Of a stretch of 64,000 bases of DNA, positions 25,390 to 33,618 are shown one piece after another (the first letter of the stretch is position 1; the number at the start of each line of letters is the position of its first letter). A program made the position numbers and the translations under genes. Below the pieces are notes generated by a model that saw only the letters and a list, made by a program, of their open reading frames with translations, was not told the DNA's origin and made no database searches. This stretch comes from Polyangiaceae bacterium (GTDB lineage Bacteria; Myxococcota_A; Polyangia; Polyangiales; Polyangiaceae), in the NCBI GenBank assembly GCA_013361525.1, contig JABFXY010000066.1:1-64000 (forward strand), written 5' to 3'.

Positions 25390-26970
25390 GTGCCTGTTCC
25401 TCATGAGCTCGAGCGTGATCTCGCTGTGGCGGGGCCGCTTGGGTCGTTGGCGCTGTCGCATGTGAGGCCGGCGGCGCCTTCGTTGGCGCTTCGTGCGCTG
25501 AGGTGGAGCGAGAACCTCGAGCGGCTCGGTGTGGTGCTGCCGTTTTTTCTCGTGCACGACGTGGGGCTGTTGTTCGCGGCGCCGGACGAGCAGTTCGAGC
25601 TCGTGCGGCGCGCGGAAGTTGCTGCGCCGATGAAGACGCGCGGCGCGCCGGGTGCGGACTCGGTGGATCGGGCGATGACGGCCTACAAGCGCACGCTGTC
25701 GGAGATCGCCGATTGCGAGGCGGCGCGGCGTGCGGGGCAGTTGAAGCTCGGCGACGATCTCGTGACCGCGATCCTCGCGCGTCTTCTCGGCGTGGTGGCC
25801 GCGCGTTCGCACGCGCGACCGGCTTATCGCGGCCGTGTGCCGGCAAATCCTTCACTGCTCGAGCGCATCGAGCCGCAATTGACGTCGCTCTTTCTGCAGG
25901 TCGAGCGCACCTTCGAGATCACCGCGCTCGAGGAGCTCGAGGTGGCGCGCCTCTTTGTGCTGACGCTCGCCGATGCGCTCGATACCGACACGCTGCGCCT
26001 CTTCGGAATGGTCGGGACCGACGGCGGTGTCGGCGCGCTCGCGCAGGTCGATTTGCTCGCCGCATTTCAATCGCCGGAGGCGAACGACATCGTGAACTTC
26101 TCGCTCGAGATCTTGCCCAGCGTGCTCGAGACCAAGACTCGGCCTGCGGCGGGCACGACGTCGGCGCATGGATATAGCGGCATCGGCACGCGCGGGTCGA
26201 TCGACAGCATGGTCCTCTCCGAGCTCGCGTGGGAGGACGCGGAGCTCGCGCGCCGAATCGCGGACAACGAGCTTCTCTATTACGCACGGGAGCAAAGCCG
26301 CGACGAGCAGCGGCGCGTTCACGTCTTGCTCGTCGATGCGTCGGCCTCGATGCGTGGGGATCGTCAGACGTTTGCGCGCGGGGTTGCGCTCGCAACCGGG
26401 AAGAAGCTGCTGCTCGAGGGTGAAGAGGTCGTGTATCGCTTCTTCGACTCTCGACTGTACGAGACGGCGCGCGCCCGGAATGGGCAATTGCCGACTGCCT
26501 ATCTCCTTTCGTTTCGCGGCGAGCGCGGGCGCAATCCGTCACGCGTCTTCGGCGAGCTCGCGACCGAGCTCGAGCTGATGAAGCTGCGCGACTCGAAGAG
26601 CGCAGTGGTTCACCTCTTCACGCACGCGGCTCTCTATATTCCGCGTGAGACGATGCAGACGTTGCGACAGCTCGCCCACGTCGCCGCCGTCTTCATCTTG
26701 CCTTCCGGGGGCGAGCTGCAGCTCGATTACCTCGATTTGTTGGATGCACATTGGGTCGTCGACCACGACACGCTCACGCAACGCGAGGAGCGATCGAACG
26801 CCGCCAAATCAATCCTGGGTGACAGCGAGAGCCTCCGACGTGATATCGAGGCAAGCGGGGAAACACGCGGCCCCGACAGCGTGCGTCCGCCCGACAGCGT
26901 GCGCGGCGCGAGGCGCAGCGGACACTTCGGCGATGCTCCCGCGGGCTCACGCCCCTCCCGTCCCGAATAA
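25390..26970 (+). CDS. VWA (von Willebrand factor A) domain protein
   Basis: 526 aa, GTG start at 25390. The N-terminal half (1-290) is helical without a known motif. At about 300-480 lies a VWA domain: VHVLLVDASASMRGD gives the MIDAS DxSxS metal site, followed by ARGVALATGKKLLLEG and AVVHLFTHAALY. The tail is Arg/Pro-rich. VWA proteins of this class often work with MoxR-type AAA ATPases, none of which is nearby. It is cotranscribed (7 nt gap) with a TPR/HEAT protein, implying a joint assembly or chaperone-type role. Cytoplasmic: no signal or TM. Confidence 0.8.
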   Translation: MPVPHELERDLAVAGPLGSLALSHVRPAAPSLALRALRWSENLERLGVVLPFFLVHDVGLLFAAPDEQFELVRRAEVAAPMKTRGAPGADSVDRAMTAYKRTLSEIADCEAARRAGQLKLGDDLVTAILARLLGVVAARSHARPAYRGRVPANPSLLERIEPQLTSLFLQVERTFEITALEELEVARLFVLTLADALDTDTLRLFGMVGTDGGVGALAQVDLLAAFQSPEANDIVNFSLEILPSVLETKTRPAAGTTSAHGYSGIGTRGSIDSMVLSELAWEDAELARRIADNELLYYAREQSRDEQRRVHVLLVDASASMRGDRQTFARGVALATGKKLLLEGEEVVYRFFDSRLYETARARNGQLPTAYLLSFRGERGRNPSRVFGELATELELMKLRDSKSAVVHLFTHAALYIPRETMQTLRQLAHVAAVFILPSGGELQLDYLDLLDAHWVVDHDTLTQREERSNAAKSILGDSESLRRDIEASGETRGPDSVRPPDSVRGARRSGHFGDAPAGSRPSRPE

Positions 26971-26977
26971 AGCGAGA

Positions 26978-28843
26978 ATGGCGAGACCCCTCCACGAGCT
27001 CACGAGCGAGGCCAATTCTGCTGCACAACGCGGCGACGAGGTCCGCGCACGCCAAGCGCTCTATGCCGCGCTCGGCCATACCGTCGTTCGCGAAGACGAA
27101 TACGTCGGTGTGACCGCCGCTGCGAAGAACATTCTCTTGCGCCTCGGCGACGCCCGCGGGGCGCTGACCACGGATTGGTATGCCGGCAATGATCGCTCGC
27201 AGAAGGCGCTGCTCGAGAAAGTGCCGCCGACAGACCGTGCGCGGTCGTACCTTTCTTGGGCAGATCGCGCGGCGCAGGATCCTCGGCGTACGCGTGATCT
27301 TTATGCGCGCGCAGCCGACGAATACGAGGCCGCGGGTCTGATTGCGCGCGCGGCGATCTGCCGCGAGAAGGCGGAAGATTTTCCTCGCGCACGCGCGCTT
27401 TGGTCGCGTCTGTCCCACGTGCTCTCGCAGCAGGGGCACGACCTCTACGCGGCCGGGCTCGCACGGTTCAATTTGGCGCGGACCTCGAACAAGACCAGCG
27501 ACCCTGCCGCCGCCCGCGAAGCGACGGTCGAGTCCGTTCACCTCCTCGAAGAAGCGGCCGACCGTTACGAGACAATCGGCCAACGCGAGCGCGCCTTCGA
27601 CTGTTTCCAAGTCCTCATCGCGATCGGCCGGGAGAGCGGCGAGTTCGAGCACGTGCTCGAAGGATACGTGAACGTGATTCGTATCCTTCGGGAGGACCAC
27701 CTTCGCTATTACGCACTCCAATCCTACGAAGAGGCGGTCGAGGCGGCCGAAAAGCAAGGCGAAGCATCGGCCGCCGCGACGCTCGCACGCGAGATGTCCT
27801 CTTATGCAAAGAAGGAGGGCCTCGTCTCGATTGCGAACTTCGGAATCATGACGCAAGCCCGGCTATGGCGTGAGGTCGCGCGGCGCGCCGTCGAGCGAGG
27901 GTCGCCCGCAGAAATCGCAGAAAACGCGATGCTCGCGGCCGTCATGGCCTTCGGCGAGGCGGGGCAATTCCAGAAAGTCGCCGAGCTCTACCGTGAGCTC
28001 GGCGCGCTGCCGCTCGCGGAGTCGCGTCGCAAACACTACGCCCGCGCGACGAATCGTTATCAAGGCGCCGCCGATTTGCGTGTCGACGCCGCACCCCTGC
28101 CCGCTCATCTCCGGCACGAGGTCGGCTATCCCGAAGTCTGGCACGTCGACCTCGTCGAATGGGAGCAACAAGGTAGTGCTAGCGAAGCATGCGGCGACGT
28201 CATCCTCGATCCCTCGTGGACGGAGGTCACACGTCGCAGGGCAGTCCTCGCCCGCCTCAGCGCCCTCTCCTTCGAGCAACAGCTCGCATCCACCGCCCCG
28301 CCGGATCAAGCAGCGACCATCCAACTCGCGACCGCGCTCGCCGATCAGCTGTCGCAAGTCGAGCTCTACACGATCCTCTCCCCGCTCGAGCACCTCTATC
28401 GGCGCCCCGAGCCCGCCGTCCGCCTCTCCGTGATGCGCGCGCTATCGCGTTTTCTCTACAAACGAACCTTCATCACATTGCGCGAAGGCCTCACCGACCC
28501 CGACAAATCCGTCGCCGAAGAGGCCGCGCGCGCCGTCGAAGAGCTCCGTTTCCCACACGCCTTCGACCCCCTCGCCCGCATTTACCGCGAGTCGTCGACC
28601 TCACGCGCCCGCGTCAGCGCCCTACGCGCATTGGCAAAGATCGACACCGTCGAGGTCGCCGAAATGCTTTTGGGCGTCATCGAGCACGACGGCCGAGACG
28701 AACGCATCGCCGCCGTGGAAGCCCTCAAACGCGCCCGCGGCACCAAATTCGTAGAAATCGCCCGCGCCCAACTCGCCCACATGGCCCCCCAAGCCCAACA
28801 AACGATCCGCGAGATTTTGCAAGTCCGCGCGCCTATTGGGTGA
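26978..28843 (+). CDS. TPR- and HEAT-repeat protein
   Basis: 621 aa from ATG 26978. The first roughly 350 residues are amphipathic helix pairs of TPR type (ARQALYAALGH, YARAADEYEAAGLIARAAIC, RAFDCFQVLIAIGRE, LQSYEEAVEAAEKQGEA). A middle segment (PEVWHVDLVEWEQQG) is unlike repeats. The C-terminal roughly 170 residues are HEAT/PBS-type repeats (LRRPEP-like spacing, REGLTDPDKSVAEEAARAVE, ALRALAKIDTVEVAEML). It is a scaffold rather than an enzyme and follows the VWA gene by 7 nt. The stop lies 6 nt before a copy of the dispersed repeat. Confidence 0.78.
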   Translation: MARPLHELTSEANSAAQRGDEVRARQALYAALGHTVVREDEYVGVTAAAKNILLRLGDARGALTTDWYAGNDRSQKALLEKVPPTDRARSYLSWADRAAQDPRRTRDLYARAADEYEAAGLIARAAICREKAEDFPRARALWSRLSHVLSQQGHDLYAAGLARFNLARTSNKTSDPAAAREATVESVHLLEEAADRYETIGQRERAFDCFQVLIAIGRESGEFEHVLEGYVNVIRILREDHLRYYALQSYEEAVEAAEKQGEASAAATLAREMSSYAKKEGLVSIANFGIMTQARLWREVARRAVERGSPAEIAENAMLAAVMAFGEAGQFQKVAELYRELGALPLAESRRKHYARATNRYQGAADLRVDAAPLPAHLRHEVGYPEVWHVDLVEWEQQGSASEACGDVILDPSWTEVTRRRAVLARLSALSFEQQLASTAPPDQAATIQLATALADQLSQVELYTILSPLEHLYRRPEPAVRLSVMRALSRFLYKRTFITLREGLTDPDKSVAEEAARAVEELRFPHAFDPLARIYRESSTSRARVSALRALAKIDTVEVAEMLLGVIEHDGRDERIAAVEALKRARGTKFVEIARAQLAHMAPQAQQTIREILQVRAPIG

Positions 28844-28848
28844 AGACG

Positions 28849-29020
28849 GAGAAGAGAGGGGTCGCCAAGAGCGCCAAGGGCAGAAGGAGAAAGACAGAGA
28901 GCAGAGATTTTTTGTCATTGGTTGCAGCGATGGCGCTGCCTACTGCCCAATAAAAATCTCTCCTCTTCCTCTTTCTCCTCTTGGCGTCCTTGGCGACCCC
29001 TCTTCTCTTCTTCTTCTTTC
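28849..29020. repeat. Dispersed inverted-repeat element, copy C
   Basis: Between convergent genes. The left arm (from 28851) carries GAGAGGGGTCGCCAAGAGCG, then CCAAGGGCAGAAGGAG and GCAGAGATTTTTT. The right arm (28962-29020) is its complement, reading CTCTTGGCGTCCTTGGCGAC and then CCCTCTTCTCTTC on the plus strand. The roughly 45 nt centre (TCATTGGTTGCAGCGATGGC and so on) is itself partly palindromic (GCAGCG..CGCTGC). It may serve as a bidirectional terminator here. Confidence 0.82.
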
Positions 29021-29023
29021 TGC

Positions 29024-31261
29024 CTACTTCTTGGAAGGCAGCGCGCAGCGGAAGCCGATGCCGTGGGCGGTGGCGGTCTCTAGTTGGTGGTAGCGGAAGG
29101 CGGGGTTGACCCAGAATTCCTGGGCGCCGTTGAAGGCGCCGCCTCGGATGGCGCGGCGGTCGCCGGCGGCGGCGCCTATCGGGTCGACCTGATCGTCTTT
29201 CTTGTAACTCTCGTATCGATCGTTGGTCCATTCCCAGACGTTGCCGACCATGTCGAAGAGGCCGAACTTCGTCACGCCCGAGGTGAAGGTGCCGACGGGC
29301 GCGGTGCCGGCGTAGCCGTCGTCCGCGGGGAACATCGTCTCCTCGGTCGTCTTCAGGCCTTTGGCCTTCTCCCAAGCGAGGTATTCGGTGCCGGCGGCGT
29401 TCATGTGCTTTTCGGTGCCGACCTGATCGCCCCAGGGGTACTTCCGGCCGTCGGCGCCGCGGGCTGCAAACTCCCATTCGGCTTCGGTGGGGAGGCGGCC
29501 GCCCTTCCATTTGCAGTAGCGGTCGGCCATGTCCCACGAGACGCAATTGACCGGGTGTTTCTCGCGGCCGGGCTTGATTTTGCCCTCTTCGGCGAAGTTG
29601 CAGAACTCGGCAAATGCCTGCTTGTTCTTCTCGTGTTGCTCGGGAGTCGTCTTTTCGCTCTTCGGGTAATCCGGAACGATGGCGGCGCGCTTGCACTCGC
29701 CCTTTTCGACGCAGTCTTTGTATTTCTCGGTCGTGACCTCATAGAGGTCGATGCAATAAGGCGACAGCGTCACCTTGTGCTCCGGCTGCCAGAGGGGGAA
29801 GCCGGGGTCGTTCGAGCCCATGAAGAACTTGGCGTCGGAGATGAGCGCCATGTCCGCCGGGCAGCTGAACGGCGGCGGCGCCGCGGCGCTGTTCGTCGCG
29901 GGCGCGGAGACTGCCGGCGCCGCCGAGTCGTCCGCGGCGCTCGCCGATTGCGGCGGCTCCTTTTTCCCGAACACCATATATGCGCCGAATGCGCCGCCGA
30001 TGAGCGCGACCGCGGCGATCGACCCGAAGACGATGGCGCCGGAGCCTTTTTTCGGCGCGGTCGAGGACGTCATCCCCGCATTGGTCGAGCCGCCCGCGAA
30101 GAGCGGTGTGGTCGGCGCGCTGGGGTATCCGCGTGACGCTGGCCCGGTATCGATGACGGTGCCGCCGGCCTGATTGGTCATCGGCGTCGACATCCGGGGG
30201 CCGGTCATCATCGCATTGGGCACCGAGAGGCGACCGCCGCCCGGTGTCGTCTGCGGCGAGGCGAATGCCGCTGCGCTCGCGCCGCCGCCGACGGTGACCG
30301 GCGACCAAATGGGGCTGCCGGGGAACACCGCGGCGTGCAGCTCGGACCAGAACTCGCCGGCGGTCTTGAAGCGATCGCGCGGGGCGATCGATAGAGCGCG
30401 GAGGAACACGCGCTCCACGTCGTCGGTCACGTCGACGCCGAACGCGCGCGGCGTCGGCCGCACCGTCGGATCACGGCTCGCGACGGCGAGCTGGATGTAA
30501 TCGTCGCCTTGCAGCGCCGGGTAACCGCCGCGCAACAGCTCCACGATGATGAGGGCGAGCGCGAAGACATCGGTCCACGGACCCGTCGCGCCGTGAGCGC
30601 GGCTGAATTGCTCGGGCGCGCCGTAGTTCGGCGTGAAGGCGGTGATCTCCTTACCCGTCATCGCGAGCGAGGTCTGCAGCTGCGCCTGCTCGGCCATCAC
30701 CTTCGCGATGCCGAAGTCGAGGATCTTCACGAAGGCGCTCGGGCCACGCGGATCGCCGATGACGAAGAGGTTCGCAGGCTTGATGTCGCGGTGAGCGATG
30801 TTCTTTGCGTGCGCGACCTCGAGGGCGCTCGCCACCGACTCGAGCATCGCGAGGATGTCGAAGATCGTGCGCGGCGGCATGTGCTGCTCGCGCTCGAGGT
30901 AGAGGATGCGGTCGAGCGGTCGGCCCTCGAGCCACTCGAGCACCATGAACGGGATCTGATCGTTGGTGCGCGGCGCGGTGAGTGTCCCGACGTCGCGGGC
31001 CTGCACGATGGCGGCGGTGCGCGTCGAGAGCTCCTGCATCAGGCGGCCCTCTTGGATGAACCCCTTCAGCAGCTCGTCGCGCATCTGCGCGGGGACCCCG
31101 GCAAGCGCGTTGAAGCACTTCAGGGCGACGGGCTGCTTCCAGATGAGGTGCTCGGCCTTGTAGACGACGCTGAAACCACCTTCGCCGATCACGGCGTCGA
31201 CGCGGTAACGGCCGTCGATCGTCGTGCCGACGATTCCGAGCGGATCGGGGGAGGCGGTCAT
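29024..31261 (-). CDS. Ser/Thr protein kinase with C-terminal SUMF1/FGE-like domain
   Basis: 745 aa. Kinase domain about 15-305: P-loop GEGGFSVVYKAEH, VALK lysine, HRDIKPANLF catalytic loop, LDFGIAK, APEQF. A Pro/Gly-rich region and a TM helix (IVFGSIAAVALIGGAFGAYM, about 425-444) follow. The C-terminal 290 residues are a SUMF1-like fold (FFMGSNDPGFPLW, NCVSWDMADRYCKW, GRLPTEAEWEFAARG, VWEWTND, GFRCAL). The segment where true formylglycine-generating enzymes carry active-site Cys reads FNGAQEFWVNPAFRYH with none, so it is probably non-catalytic, perhaps a periplasmic sensor. It starts 12 nt after the MNIO gene and is likely cotranscribed. Confidence 0.92.
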   Translation of the reverse strand: MTASPDPLGIVGTTIDGRYRVDAVIGEGGFSVVYKAEHLIWKQPVALKCFNALAGVPAQMRDELLKGFIQEGRLMQELSTRTAAIVQARDVGTLTAPRTNDQIPFMVLEWLEGRPLDRILYLEREQHMPPRTIFDILAMLESVASALEVAHAKNIAHRDIKPANLFVIGDPRGPSAFVKILDFGIAKVMAEQAQLQTSLAMTGKEITAFTPNYGAPEQFSRAHGATGPWTDVFALALIIVELLRGGYPALQGDDYIQLAVASRDPTVRPTPRAFGVDVTDDVERVFLRALSIAPRDRFKTAGEFWSELHAAVFPGSPIWSPVTVGGGASAAAFASPQTTPGGGRLSVPNAMMTGPRMSTPMTNQAGGTVIDTGPASRGYPSAPTTPLFAGGSTNAGMTSSTAPKKGSGAIVFGSIAAVALIGGAFGAYMVFGKKEPPQSASAADDSAAPAVSAPATNSAAAPPPFSCPADMALISDAKFFMGSNDPGFPLWQPEHKVTLSPYCIDLYEVTTEKYKDCVEKGECKRAAIVPDYPKSEKTTPEQHEKNKQAFAEFCNFAEEGKIKPGREKHPVNCVSWDMADRYCKWKGGRLPTEAEWEFAARGADGRKYPWGDQVGTEKHMNAAGTEYLAWEKAKGLKTTEETMFPADDGYAGTAPVGTFTSGVTKFGLFDMVGNVWEWTNDRYESYKKDDQVDPIGAAAGDRRAIRGGAFNGAQEFWVNPAFRYHQLETATAHGIGFRCALPSKK

Positions 31262-31273
31262 GTCGTCAACATC

Positions 31274-33088
31274 CTATCCGCACTCGTCGCGGCGTTCCGA
31301 AGGTTTGGTGTCGATCACGGCGGGCGCGGGCGAGGTCGAATCGCAAACGCTCGCCGAAGGCGCAGTGCCGAGCAAGATACCCCGGTCGGCATAGTCGGCC
31401 AGAACACGGGCGAGATCGCCCAGCAGCTCGGGCGCTAGCGCGACGTTCGCACGTTCGCACGCACCGACGATGGCATCCCGCAGGATTCGCCGATCGAGCA
31501 AGCGCTCGACTACATCCGCGACGAGGCTCGAGAGCTCGAGGGTCCGAAGCTCATGAGCGGCATCCCGATAGACGAGGAGAGCCGTTGGTCGCGCGGGCAA
31601 CGTTCGGGCACCCGCCGCGAGCTCGTGAACCGGGTGCCCGTACCGGGAGAGGCGCACGGATTCGTCGAAATAGACCGGCCCTTCGAGCTCCAATTTCGCT
31701 TCGATCGTGGCGCGATCCGGCGCGGCGGGAGGGCGCAGCGCCGCCGCGGACTCGAACGCGACGAGCTCGTGACGAGCGAGCTCCGCCGCGAAAGGGGGAA
31801 CGGAAACATCCGCTTCCCAGCGCGGGCCGATGAACCTGACGAACTCGAAAGGTACGTCGCGCAGGTAATGGGACGACGGCAACGCGTCGGCGACGAACGC
31901 GTCGATGTCCGCGTCGAAGCGATCGCCGAGGAGCTCGTGCGTCCTCGGCAGCTCGCTTTGGATGACGCTCCGCAGCGTGCCGCGAACCAGGTGGCGGTAC
32001 ACGAACCAAGCCTGGTCGTCGATCGCGGCGAGGCTCTCGGCGTCGCGTGTTTGGAGCCCCCTGCCCTCGATCGAACCCACTCGATCCGCTGCACGCTCCT
32101 GCATCGCTTGCGGCTCGGTGATCGAGGCGACGACGATCTCGTACAGAGGGGCGAGCCGCGCGCTCGGCGCCTTCGCCCGGCGCCGTACCTCGCGCTGCAC
32201 GACGGCGCCTGACCGCTTCGCGAGAGCGCGATCGTAGATCGCTCGTACGCGCCTGAGCTCGACGAGCAACGTGTCGAGCGGCGGAACGTGGCTGTCGCGC
32301 TCGAGAATGACAGGGACCGGGCCGATGGCTTCGATGACGTGCTCGAGGAGCGCGAGCACACCCGGCGGCGCGTCGGCGCCGTGGGTGTCGATGATCCGCC
32401 CGTGCTGCGGCCGATATTCGTGTCCCGCGACATGAATTTGCACGACGCGGTCGAGCGGCAGCGCGTCGATGAACGCCTCGGCGTCGAAGCCGAAGTTCTT
32501 CGCGTTCACATAGACGTTGTTCACGTCGAGGAGCAGGCCGACGTCGGCCTCTTCGGCGATGGTGCGGATGAAGTCCGCTTCGTTCATCTCGGAAGCGCCG
32601 GGCCGCACGTAATACGAGATGTTCTCGATCGCGAGGGGACAGCCGAGCCTGTCGCGCATCTGCCGCGCGCGATCCACGACGTGCGTCACCGCCTCTTCGA
32701 GGAAGGGGATCGGCAAGAGATCGTGCACGAGCTTGCCGTTTGCGCCGCCGAAGCAAAGGTGGTCCGAGTGAAAAGGCGCGCCGACGTCACGCACGAAGGC
32801 CGCGAGGCTTCGCACGTAGGAATCGTCGAACGGGTCGAGCCCACCGAGCGACATCGTGAGCCCGTGCGACAAGATCGGGACAGCTTCCCGGATCTCCGAG
32901 AGCGCAGCGGGGATGTAGCCGCCGCGCCGCATGTAGTTCTCCGGGCAGACCTCGAAGAAGTCGACCGGTAGCGCGGGGGCTTCGCCGCGCACGGACGCGA
33001 GGACGTCCTCGAGGAAGGACCAACGCAGGCCGAGCCCAACGCCGCCGCGCGGCGCATTCGTCGATCCGTTCGAGGACGTCGTCGTCAC
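31274..33088 (-). CDS. Fused MNIO (DUF692) oxidase and DUF2063 partner, RiPP-modifying enzyme
   Basis: 604 aa, GTG start. Residues about 15-290 are a DUF692/MNIO multinuclear iron oxidase of TIM-barrel type with its metal ligands visible: FFEVCPENY, ILSHGLTMSLGG, HSDHLCF, AIENISYY, LLDVNNVYVN, QIHVAGHE, DTHGADAP and LERDSHVP. Residues about 310-560 match DUF2063 (BufC/HvfC-type partner: LQTRDAESLAAIDDQAWFVY, LPSSHYLRDVPFEF). In bufferin/HvfABC systems these are separate B and C proteins that modify Cys of a small precursor; here they are one chain. The gene 21 nt upstream encodes a Cys-tailed peptide, the likely substrate. Confidence 0.88.
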   Translation of the reverse strand: MTTTSSNGSTNAPRGGVGLGLRWSFLEDVLASVRGEAPALPVDFFEVCPENYMRRGGYIPAALSEIREAVPILSHGLTMSLGGLDPFDDSYVRSLAAFVRDVGAPFHSDHLCFGGANGKLVHDLLPIPFLEEAVTHVVDRARQMRDRLGCPLAIENISYYVRPGASEMNEADFIRTIAEEADVGLLLDVNNVYVNAKNFGFDAEAFIDALPLDRVVQIHVAGHEYRPQHGRIIDTHGADAPPGVLALLEHVIEAIGPVPVILERDSHVPPLDTLLVELRRVRAIYDRALAKRSGAVVQREVRRRAKAPSARLAPLYEIVVASITEPQAMQERAADRVGSIEGRGLQTRDAESLAAIDDQAWFVYRHLVRGTLRSVIQSELPRTHELLGDRFDADIDAFVADALPSSHYLRDVPFEFVRFIGPRWEADVSVPPFAAELARHELVAFESAAALRPPAAPDRATIEAKLELEGPVYFDESVRLSRYGHPVHELAAGARTLPARPTALLVYRDAAHELRTLELSSLVADVVERLLDRRILRDAIVGACERANVALAPELLGDLARVLADYADRGILLGTAPSASVCDSTSPAPAVIDTKPSERRDECG

Positions 33089-33109
33089 TGCCGCGTCCGT
33101 TTCAGGCCG

Positions 33110-33526
33110 TCATCCGCAGGATCCCTCACCGCAGGATGCGGCGGCGCCGGGCTTCTTCGCGCCCTTCTTGGTTCCGGTCGCGGCCGCAGGCTTCTTCGCC
33201 GGAGCCGGCCCGCTGGCGGGCGTCGCAGAGGCTTTCGCCGTCCCCGAAGCCGAGGCAGGAGCCGCTGCAGCAGCGGAAGCAGAGCCCGACGCAGCGGCGG
33301 TCGCCGTCTCCGCGGGCGCAGTCGTGTCGGACGCAGCCTCACCCGTCGTCTCCGCGATGTCTTGTTCCGCAGCGGTCGCCGTCGCCTCCGCCTTCGGCTC
33401 GCTCTCGACCTCCGTCGAGTTCACCGGCGTCTGCGAGCTGCTGCAGCCGGCGACCACCGCGACGGCACCGAGGCTCAACGTGCCGAGGGTCGCGAGGGTT
33501 TCGGAGATCGTCTTCAAGTTCAACAT
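33110..33526 (-). CDS. Probable MNIO-RiPP precursor lipoprotein with C-terminal CGEGSCG
   Basis: 138 aa from ATG 33526, preceded by GGAAGGA; a frame extension to 33565 is rejected. The signal peptide (TLATLGTLSLGAVAVVAGC) has a lipobox, so the Cys is predicted to be lipidated. The middle is Ala/Ser/Thr/Pro-rich and then Lys-rich (KKGAKKPG), an extended leader or spacer. The C-terminus is AASCGEGSCG, close to the EGKCG-type core motifs of DUF2282 bufferin/HvfA peptides whose Cys MNIO enzymes oxidise. Upstream of the fused MNIO gene by 21 nt. Modification and metal binding are inferred. Confidence 0.72.
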   Translation of the reverse strand: MLNLKTISETLATLGTLSLGAVAVVAGCSSSQTPVNSTEVESEPKAEATATAAEQDIAETTGEAASDTTAPAETATAAASGSASAAAAAPASASGTAKASATPASGPAPAKKPAAATGTKKGAKKPGAAASCGEGSCG

Positions 33527-33618
33527 GGCAAGTCCTTCCAGCGGTTTCGAGGGGATGAGACCCATACTATCCCCCCGAGGTACCGGCTCTACGTTTTCAG
33601 CCAGCGGGTAGTTTCAGG

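Noticed and set aside
29024-29900. SUMF1 domain called as an active formylglycine-generating enzyme
   Set aside because: The catalytic Cys region has no Cys, and the domain is fused to a kinase as in many non-catalytic myxobacterial proteins.
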